From assembly GCA_028714855.1 (NCBI GenBank), contig JAQTLP010000007.1, positions 124,001-188,000 of the forward strand: DNA of 64,000 nucleotides, written 5' to 3'. Positions 24,356-31,171 of this stretch are shown here, piece after piece. This stretch comes from Phycisphaerae bacterium (GTDB lineage: Bacteria > Planctomycetota > Phycisphaerae > Sedimentisphaerales > Anaerobacaceae). How positions within the stretch are numbered: the stretch's first letter is position 1; every line of letters begins with the position of its first letter. Below the pieces are notes generated by a model. The model saw nothing but the letters and a program-made list of their open reading frames with translations. It searched no databases and was not told where the DNA came from. Position numbers and translations under genes: made by a program.

Positions 24356-26194
24356 ATGACAGAGCTTAATATCATACCTCCGCCGGGCAAGGCACCTATT
24401 CTTAGCGAAAACGCTTTGACCGTATTGCAAAGCCGGTACCTAATCAAAGACGAGCATGGTAAATGCGTAGAGACGCCGGCTCAGCTCTTCAGCCGCGTAG
24501 CAATGCTGGTAGCCAACGCCGAAGCTCAATATGGCGCATCACCCGACGAAGTCAAACAGTGGCACCAAACATATTATGACCTGATGACACAGCTTCAGTT
24601 CCTGCCCAACTCCCCTACCCTTATGAATGCGGGCCGGCAGGGAATGCTCAGCGCCTGTTTCGTGCTGCCCATCGAAGACAGCATAGAAGGAATATTCGAA
24701 ACGATTAAGCAGACCGCCCTGATTCAAAAAGCGGGCGGCGGCACAGGGTTCTCACTCGATAAATTAAGACCCGCGGGCGACCGCATCGAATCCAGCGGCG
24801 GCACAACCTCCGGGCCGATAAGCTTTTGGCGGGTTTTTTCTGAAGCCACCAACGCGATTCAGCAGGGCGCTTTTCGCCGGGGCGCTAATATGGGTATGAT
24901 GAGCATTGGACATCCAGACATTCTGAAATTCCTGCATGCCAAGCAGAACTTAACGGCCTTTACCAACTTCAATATCTCCGTCAAAATCACCGATGACTGG
25001 ATGGGGACGCTTGCCAAATCGCCTAATGCTGCCCACATCGTGGAAAACCCTCGCACAAAACAGCGGTATTTACTGCCTCGTCGAATTGATATCGCAAACT
25101 ACACAATAAACGATTTGTATAAATTGACCGGCAAACCGCCGAAACGCAAAGACAAGTTCTTCACCGTCAGTGACATTTGGAAAATGATAGTCAAATGTGC
25201 CCACAAAACCGGCGAGCCGGGTGTGGCTTTTATCGACCGAATCAACCGTGACAATCCGACTCCGTCGCTTGGCCGGATAGAAGCGACCAATCCCTGTGGC
25301 GAACAGCCGCTGCTGCCTTACGAGGCCTGTACCCTCGGCAGTATCAACCTTGCGAAATTTGTTGTTTCGGACGGGCCTAAACTTGAAATGAATTGGCCGG
25401 GGCTGGCAGAAACCGTTAAATTGTCCGTGCGTTTTCTCGACAACGTCATCGACGCCTGCAATTATCCTGTAAGAAACACGGCGCACATTGCTCAGTCTAA
25501 CCGCAAAATAGGTCTCGGTGTTATGGGGTTTGCCGATTGCATGTTTTTGCTCGGCATACCTTACGATTCGCAGCAGGGTATCGAGTTCGGCGAAACTATC
25601 GCGAAATTTATCAACGAAAATGCCCGCCGGGCCAGCGGCACTCTCGCCGATTTGCGAGGGCCGTTTCCAAACTGGAATCATAGTCTATGGCGCACAGAGA
25701 AGAGCAAAAAAATCCGCAACGCTTCCATTACATGCGTGGCCCCTACCGGCACCATAAGTATCATCGCGGATTGTACCTGTGGGATTGAGCCGGCCTATTC
25801 GCTGGTCTTTCTCCGCCAGATATTGAGCGAAGCAAGATTGCTGCAGGTAAACCCGATTTTTCAGCAAATAGCCGAAAAAAACGGTTTTTACACCAAAAAA
25901 CTCGAAAAACAGATTGCCAAAACCGGCAGCATTCAGAAAACCCCTCAAATCCCGCCCAAAATACGCAAAGTCTTCAAATGCGCCTATGATATTGAGCCGC
26001 AATGGCACATTCGGATGCAGGCTGCTTTTCAGCGGCACTGCGATGCAGCGGTCAGCAAAACCGTAAATTTCAGTGAAAATGCCCCCATTGCGGCAGTCGA
26101 TAAGGCATATAAATTGGCCTATCATCTTGGCTGTAAAGGAATTACGATTTATCGCCGCCGCAGCAGGGCAAGCGAGCCGATGAGTCTTTATTAG
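24356..26194 (+). CDS. nrdJ: Class II (adenosylcobalamin-dependent) ribonucleotide reductase, short C-terminus
   Basis: 612 aa. Catalyses reduction of ribonucleotides using B12, independent of oxygen. LPNSPTLMNAGRQGMLSACF (~83-102) carries the first redox Cys; GGGTGFSLDKLRP, NPCGEQPLLPYEACTLGSINL (~311-331) carries the radical Cys, Glu and the second redox Cys; VAPTGTISIIADCTCGIEP (~462) is the phosphate site. The start has GGAG eight bases upstream. No ATP-cone is present. The protein ends soon after KGITIYRRRSR, without the tail holding the shuttle Cys pair and zinc ribbon seen in many NrdJ proteins. Reduction must then come directly from thioredoxin or a separate protein. Confidence 0.92.
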   Translation: MTELNIIPPPGKAPILSENALTVLQSRYLIKDEHGKCVETPAQLFSRVAMLVANAEAQYGASPDEVKQWHQTYYDLMTQLQFLPNSPTLMNAGRQGMLSACFVLPIEDSIEGIFETIKQTALIQKAGGGTGFSLDKLRPAGDRIESSGGTTSGPISFWRVFSEATNAIQQGAFRRGANMGMMSIGHPDILKFLHAKQNLTAFTNFNISVKITDDWMGTLAKSPNAAHIVENPRTKQRYLLPRRIDIANYTINDLYKLTGKPPKRKDKFFTVSDIWKMIVKCAHKTGEPGVAFIDRINRDNPTPSLGRIEATNPCGEQPLLPYEACTLGSINLAKFVVSDGPKLEMNWPGLAETVKLSVRFLDNVIDACNYPVRNTAHIAQSNRKIGLGVMGFADCMFLLGIPYDSQQGIEFGETIAKFINENARRASGTLADLRGPFPNWNHSLWRTEKSKKIRNASITCVAPTGTISIIADCTCGIEPAYSLVFLRQILSEARLLQVNPIFQQIAEKNGFYTKKLEKQIAKTGSIQKTPQIPPKIRKVFKCAYDIEPQWHIRMQAAFQRHCDAAVSKTVNFSENAPIAAVDKAYKLAYHLGCKGITIYRRRSRASEPMSLY

Positions 26195-26370
26195 CCTTAT
26201 CAGCCATCTGTCCGATAAGCAATTCTACTTCAGGGAAAAAATGCAGAACCTTCATACACTGACGGCGTAAGACTTTATAGAAACAGGTAAAAAACGCAGC
26301 TTTTTTAAGTAAAGTAGCTATTGGATTGTTGACGATAAAAAAACAGAAAAGGAATTTTTCTCCCCTCCGG

Positions 26371-26412
26371 AAAACATCGGGTATAAAGACGTAGCCCGAT
26401 GTTTTCTTTTTT
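26371..26412 (+). terminator. Rho-independent terminator after nrdJ
   Basis: AAAACATCGGG (26371-26381) pairs perfectly with CCCGATGTTTT (26395-26405) around a 13-base loop, followed by CTTTTTT. The 11-bp stem and T-run are on the plus strand, closing nrdJ. It also sits at the end of the convergent secA. Confidence 0.88.
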
Positions 26413-26431
26413 CATATCCCGATGCCCCTCT

Positions 26432-29400
26432 CTATGCGTTTTTGCCGCAGCATTTCTTATATTTTTTGCCGCTTCCGCACGGGCATGGGTCGTTTCTGCC
26501 GACCTTAGGCTGCTCTAATTTTATTTGTTTTACTTTCTGCTCACCCTGCGGCGCTTGGGCGGCGGCACGCTGCTGCTCGGCCATAGCGAACTGCCCTACC
26601 TCATCGTGGGTTGTTTCCCTTACATTCCAGACACTTCTGGCTTTTATGGTTCTTGCTCCAGCTTTTAAATTGGTAATGATGATACCTGAGACAATGATGA
26701 TACCTGAAACACGGTCCTCAATGGTTTCGAGCATCTCGTTAAACATCCGGAAACCTTCGCGTTTGTATTCGACCTTCGGGTCTTTTTCAGCGAAAGAACG
26801 CATCCATACGCTGTCTTTCAGGTGGTCCATCGAATAAAGATGGTCCTTCCATGTGCTGTCGTAGACGTCTAGTAGGAAATTTTTTTCAAAGTCGCTGAAA
26901 TCAGCCGGATACTCTATTTCCCTTTGTTTGTATTTGGCAGTAGCCATTTCGATAAGAAGTTGACTGACTCGTGAAGTACTGATGCCCTTTAGCTGCTCGG
27001 CGTCTAATTTTATATCGAATTTGGCTTGTGCCCGCTCGGCAAATGTGCGAATGGCAAAATCTTCCTTCAAAAATTCAACCAGTTGTGAGCAGTCCTTCTT
27101 GTCAATCTGCTCGGCGGCGGCGCTAATCAGTTGCTCTTCAATTTCCTCCGGCTCCTGTTGTTTCACTTTGGCAGGGCTTAAGTCGACTTTAAACTCGCTC
27201 ATCGCCCACTTGCACAAACCTTCGACGTCCCAGCTTTGCTTGTCTGAGTAATCTTCCAAATACTCTCCAATAGAAAGCGATATGTTGTTTTTGACATCAT
27301 CTTGTGCTTGAACCTTTATTAGCATTTCGACATCTTTTCTTTGTTCCTCTATTACATATTTTCTCACTTCCTCCAATCTTGAAGCAATATACGATCGTTT
27401 GAAATCCGTACCGAAGTTATTTTTAAACCACTCGATAATACATCCAACTTTGTCTCCCTTAAAGTCCTCAGATAAAAATTTCATTAGTTCTGACTCTGCA
27501 CCTTGCTTTTTGAGAATTCGCTTGGTGGTGTTTGATGCATCATCTTTTGTCTGTTGCTCTATTAATCTTTCGATTGCTTTAACCTGTTTCTCTCTTACTT
27601 CGATCCCGATTTCCTCCAGCCTATAGACAATATCTTTGTATTTCAAATCGGCATCAAAATTTTTTCTTGCCCACTCAATGATACACTTGGCTGAATAGTC
27701 TTCCTTCAAAATGGTGTTGCAATTCTTTTCGATAGAATGTTCTATCATTTCCTTGATAATATTTTTCAGTTCCTTGCCCGTTAGAATTTTGCGCCTGCGG
27801 GAATAGAAAATCTTTCGCTGGTAATCCATCACCTCGTCGTATTCGAGCAGGCTCTTGCGCGTCTCGAAGTTCCGCTCCTCCACTTTCTTTTGTGCTCGTT
27901 CAATTCCCTTGCTTATCCGCTTGTTCTGTATCGGCTGTCCTTCTTCCCATCCAATCCACGAAAGTGCCTTCACCGTCCATTCTGGAGAAAAAATTCGCAT
28001 CAGGTCATCATCGAAGCTGAGGAAAAACTGGCTCGAACCCGCATCTCCCTGCCTGCCGCATCGGCCTCGGAGCTGGTTATCAATTCTCCTCGCCTCGTGC
28101 CGTTCTGTCCCGAGAACGTGCAGGCCGCCGATTTCAGCCACGCCGGGGCCGAGTTTTATGTCGGTTCCTCGACCTGCCATATTTGTTGCAATGGTTATAT
28201 TACCCTGCATCCGGCCGTCCCTGCTCGCGTGCTGCTGGCCGGCTTTGGCTACAATTTCAGCCTCCCTTGCGTGATTTTTGGCGTTCAGAATCTCATGCGG
28301 GTATTCTTTACCGAACCGTCCCTTAAGGGCATTGGATAGTGCTTCGTTCTTTTCTATGCTCACCGTCCCAACAAGCACCGGTCGGCTGGCTATGCTGATG
28401 TTGTTTATCTCCTCAACTATCGCGTTAAGTTTCTCCCTCCTCGTTTTATAGATTATGTCTTCCATATCTTTTCTTATGCAGGGTTCATTCGTCGGTATCG
28501 CAACAACTTCGAGCTTGTAAATCTTATTAAATTCTTCAGCTTCGGTGGCAGCAGTGCCGGTCATTCCCGCTATCTGGCCGTAAAGCTTGAAAAAATTCTG
28601 CAGTGTGATAGTAGCAAGTGTTTGAGTCTCTTCTTTCACCTGGACACCTTCTTTTGCTTCTACTGCCTGGTGCAGTCCGTCAGACCATTGCCTGCCGTGC
28701 ATCAGCCGCCCCGTAAATTCATCGACGATTATGACCTTGCCGTCCATTACAACGTAATCTTTCTCTCTCTCGAAAGTCACATGTGCCCGCAGACTCTGTT
28801 CCAATAGATGCGGCCAATCCATATTTGAGCCTGTGAAAAACGACCCTACTCCCGCTGCAGCCTGTGCGGCCCCTACCCCTTCGTGGGTCAGGTGGACCGC
28901 TTTTCTGTCGTATTCAACCTCGTAATACTGCGTAGCACCGCTTAGTCGCCCTTGTGCGTCTTCAAACTCTCTCTCTGCTTTCTCAATTGCACTCTGGGCC
29001 TTTTCGACTCGTTCATTATCCTTGTCTTTTTTTGCTTCGGCCAGCTCGCCTTCGGCATTGGCCTGCGTTCGCTCGGCAGAATCGATTTGTTTCTTTATAC
29101 GGTCGTAACTGCTTTGCAGAGAAATTAGTTTTCTTGCCACCTCGTCTGCTTTTCCATATCTGGTTACATCATCGAAGGCAGGCCCGGATATAATCAGAGG
29201 CGTCCTCGCCTCGTCGATTAGAATCGAATCAACCTCATCGATTATGGCGTATTCAAGCTCCCCCTGCACCATTTGTTCGAGCGACAGCTTCATATTGTCG
29301 CGAAGATAATCGAAACCGAATTCGTTGTTTGTCCCATAAGTTATATCGCAACCATATTGGGTCTTTCGCTCATTACCGGCCGTATTCATATCCGCCTGAA

Positions 29401-30067
29401 TCGCCCCTACAGATAGTCCCAGTGCTTTATAAATCGGCCCCATCCACTCTGAGTCTCGCTTGGCTAAGTAATCATTGACCGTAACGACATGGACGTGTCG
29501 CCCCGTCAAATGAACAAGGTATGCCGCTAAGGTTGCCACAAGTGTTTTACCTTCCCCCGTAACCATTTCTGCAATCTTGCCGTCATAGAGGACATTGCCG
29601 CCGATGAGCTGCACGTCAAAATGACGAAATCGAAAAGGCTGTTTTGATTCAGGATAAAGATTGCGAATCTCAGCGTAAAATTCTATTGGCACGTTCAAGT
29701 CATGCAGGTTTGTACCCTCTTGAACCTGTTTTTTTAAATCTTGAAATATTCTTTTGCTTGCATCACTTAGTTTGGATGTGTCAAATTTATAATCATCTAC
29801 AAGGACATTAAGCAGTCCTAAATGTCTGTCGGATACCTCACGAACCAAAGCGAACGCTTCAGCCAGAATATCTTCCGGCTTTGTGCCGGAGAGCAGAGAT
29901 GCTTTTAACTCAGCCGTCTTGGCCCGCAGCGCCTCATCATCAAGGCGATTGATCTCGTCTTCATAGGTTCCTGCCTCTCGCGCTACCACTAAATATGTCT
30001 TCACTAAGCGATCGCTTCGTGAGCCGAAGATACTTACTAAAATTTTTCCTATTTTTTCAAATGCCAT
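26432..30067 (-). CDS. secA: Preprotein translocase ATPase SecA, long form with internal repeats
   Basis: 1211 aa against ~900 in E. coli. Drives Sec-dependent export. Walker A lies in GEGKTLVATLAAYL (~172-185), VNDYLAKRD follows, the DEAD-like IIDEVDSILIDEARTPL (~275), and the helicase motif MAGRGTDIKLGPG. A charged coiled-coil insertion lies near 325-385. Between about 780 and 1060 the helical region carries four related units of 70-80 residues; CIIEW occurs with its Trp at 799 and 880 and LCKW at 954. An in-frame six-residue duplication (VSGIII twice) follows. The end is the SEC-C zinc motif NDPCPCGSGKKYKKCC, which binds SecB or ribosomes in other bacteria. Confidence 0.96.
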   Translation of the reverse strand: MAFEKIGKILVSIFGSRSDRLVKTYLVVAREAGTYEDEINRLDDEALRAKTAELKASLLSGTKPEDILAEAFALVREVSDRHLGLLNVLVDDYKFDTSKLSDASKRIFQDLKKQVQEGTNLHDLNVPIEFYAEIRNLYPESKQPFRFRHFDVQLIGGNVLYDGKIAEMVTGEGKTLVATLAAYLVHLTGRHVHVVTVNDYLAKRDSEWMGPIYKALGLSVGAIQADMNTAGNERKTQYGCDITYGTNNEFGFDYLRDNMKLSLEQMVQGELEYAIIDEVDSILIDEARTPLIISGPAFDDVTRYGKADEVARKLISLQSSYDRIKKQIDSAERTQANAEGELAEAKKDKDNERVEKAQSAIEKAEREFEDAQGRLSGATQYYEVEYDRKAVHLTHEGVGAAQAAAGVGSFFTGSNMDWPHLLEQSLRAHVTFEREKDYVVMDGKVIIVDEFTGRLMHGRQWSDGLHQAVEAKEGVQVKEETQTLATITLQNFFKLYGQIAGMTGTAATEAEEFNKIYKLEVVAIPTNEPCIRKDMEDIIYKTRREKLNAIVEEINNISIASRPVLVGTVSIEKNEALSNALKGRFGKEYPHEILNAKNHAREAEIVAKAGQQHASRDGRMQGNITIATNMAGRGTDIKLGPGVAEIGGLHVLGTERHEARRIDNQLRGRCGRQGDAGSSQFFLSFDDDLMRIFSPEWTVKALSWIGWEEGQPIQNKRISKGIERAQKKVEERNFETRKSLLEYDEVMDYQRKIFYSRRRKILTGKELKNIIKEMIEHSIEKNCNTILKEDYSAKCIIEWARKNFDADLKYKDIVYRLEEIGIEVREKQVKAIERLIEQQTKDDASNTTKRILKKQGAESELMKFLSEDFKGDKVGCIIEWFKNNFGTDFKRSYIASRLEEVRKYVIEEQRKDVEMLIKVQAQDDVKNNISLSIGEYLEDYSDKQSWDVEGLCKWAMSEFKVDLSPAKVKQQEPEEIEEQLISAAAEQIDKKDCSQLVEFLKEDFAIRTFAERAQAKFDIKLDAEQLKGISTSRVSQLLIEMATAKYKQREIEYPADFSDFEKNFLLDVYDSTWKDHLYSMDHLKDSVWMRSFAEKDPKVEYKREGFRMFNEMLETIEDRVSGIIIVSGIIITNLKAGARTIKARSVWNVRETTHDEVGQFAMAEQQRAAAQAPQGEQKVKQIKLEQPKVGRNDPCPCGSGKKYKKCCGKNA
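26675..26710. repeat. 18-bp in-frame tandem duplication in secA
   Basis: AATGATGATACCTGAGAC at 26675-26692 is repeated at 26693-26710 with one mismatch. It encodes VSGIII twice in a row on the minus strand. The near identity points to a recent duplication in this essential gene. Confidence 0.85.
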
Positions 30068-30088
30068 TTTACTAGCTCTAATTCATCG

Positions 30089-30808
30089 CTATATCTTGCC
30101 TCTTGGAAGTATAGCTATAGCACTGGGTATCAGACCCTGTCGCAATATTGACGGTGTCAAACCTAGTTTAACGCCTGTCATAGCATAAACATAACCAAAA
30201 TCAGCAACTGTTAGGTATCCTATTCTCTCGCTGGGTTTCTTCATCGTATAGTCACACACGCCGTTGAGGACCACTTTCCCTAAACCCAGGATGATGCTAG
30301 CGACATCAGTTGCGATCTCGTCCTCTGAATCCAAGATTGTGCTTGTTCCTTTCCACTTTTGCTTACCCTGTTTAATTAGATAAAGGTGCGTACATTCATG
30401 CGCAATGATAGCTGCAACCCCTTTCAAAGAGATATGGAGATCGTGCAAGATGTAAAAGAATAGAGATGAATCTCCCTGTGGATGTTCCTGCGAAGACTCG
30501 GTAGACAGTTCGACCTTGCCTGGAACAGAAAGGCCTGATTTGCGGGAGTAGATGAAGATGTGGTTATAAGGAATAGTGTCGCTGGGAACACCTATCCAAT
30601 TCATACAGATATATACCCAGTCACGAGTGCCGCCCTTGAGTGCGCTTGGTTCTAAGTGGTAGGCGTTGACAGATCGTGCAACTTTGCAAACCGGCAACAT
30701 GCGGTCAATGACCGAATCCAAGTAGGCGGGGTCGTGCATATCGTACTCTCCTGCCTGTCGGGCTACCGGGACTGGAACGGCTTTATTGAATATAAATTCG
30801 TCGTGCAT
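30089..30808 (-). CDS. HExxH zinc-metallopeptidase-like protein of unknown family
   Basis: 239 aa from the first ATG. The core is AAIIAHECTHLYLIKQG, an HExxH motif in a helix at about 134-150, followed by DSEDEIATDVASIILGLG (~160-177), whose Glu/Asp could be the third zinc ligand. No signal peptide. Two starts are supported: ATG at 30808 with AGGGG upstream, and ATG at 30739 with AGGAGAG six bases upstream. The stretch between them (VPVARQAGEYD) echoes the SecA N-terminus. It lies directly upstream of secA on the same strand. Protein quality control at the translocon is a guess; the peptidase activity is also unproven. Confidence 0.72.
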   Translation of the reverse strand: MHDEFIFNKAVPVPVARQAGEYDMHDPAYLDSVIDRMLPVCKVARSVNAYHLEPSALKGGTRDWVYICMNWIGVPSDTIPYNHIFIYSRKSGLSVPGKVELSTESSQEHPQGDSSLFFYILHDLHISLKGVAAIIAHECTHLYLIKQGKQKWKGTSTILDSEDEIATDVASIILGLGKVVLNGVCDYTMKKPSERIGYLTVADFGYVYAMTGVKLGLTPSILRQGLIPSAIAILPRGKI

Positions 30809-30909
30809 GTCATATACCCCTGTCTGGCTACTACAGAATATTCCTTTACTAATCGCTCGTTGCGGGAGCCGAAAATCTTTATGAGGATTTTACTTGTTTT
30901 ATCCAGCAT
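30763..30909 (-). pseudogene. Broken duplicate of the SecA N-terminus
   Basis: The ATG at 30909 starts MLDKTSKILIKIFGSRNERL and on through VKEYSVVARQG. SecA itself starts MAFEKIGKILVSIFGSRSDR and on through LVKTYLVVAREAG. About 20 of 31 residues agree, followed by frame loss and a stop at 30763. The GTAGCC-GACAGG stretch recurs in the overlapping HExxH gene, where VARQAGEYD continues the SecA pattern. So a partial secA copy lies upstream of the peptidase. A promoter (30918-30945) stands just before the ATG, so it may be expressed as a short peptide. Confidence 0.6.
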
Positions 30910-30917
30910 CGAAATAA

Positions 30918-30945
30918 ATATTACAGAATCTAAGTAGGATGTCAA
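30918..30945 (-). promoter_or_regulatory. Possible promoter of the SecA-fragment / HExxH / secA unit
   Basis: On the minus strand a perfect TTGACA (30940-30945) is followed after 16 bases by TAATAT (30918-30923). Transcription would start within a few bases of the ATG at 30909. Confidence 0.45.
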
Positions 30946-30965
30946 GAAAACCGGCGTTACGTACT

Positions 30966-31166
30966 TTACATTGAATTCTTCGTGGACTTTCTTTTTAGGC
31001 CCTCAAACTTCTTTCTTATCGCTCGGACAATCCTGTTTTCTAACAAAAAACCCAGCCCCACCATCTGAAGCCCTATCAGTGCAAGCCACGAACCGGGAGT
31101 AAGAGGAGTAACCAGGGCCGCAAGACCGATGATAATCAGTATGACTCCGATAGTTTTCTTTAGAAT
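30966..31166 (-). CDS. Small PGPGW-like membrane protein with no canonical start codon
   Basis: About 66 codons, read KNILKKTIGVILIIIGLAAL, then VTPLTPGSWLALIGLQMVGL, then a basic tail ending STKNSM. The first hydrophobic helix, the (T)PG-S-W turn, the second helix and the basic tail match the PGPGW small membrane family (PF09656 as I recall). The frame is open back into the rnr end, but between the previous stop and this region there is no ATG, GTG or TTG. Starts at ATT (31166) or CTG, or a -1 frameshift from rnr near its A6 run, would be needed. Start given is a guess. Confidence 0.6.
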   Translation of the reverse strand: MLKKTIGVILIIIGLAALVTPLTPGSWLALIGLQMVGLGFLLENRIVRAIRKKFEGLKRKSTKNSM

Positions 31167-31171
31167 ATTTT

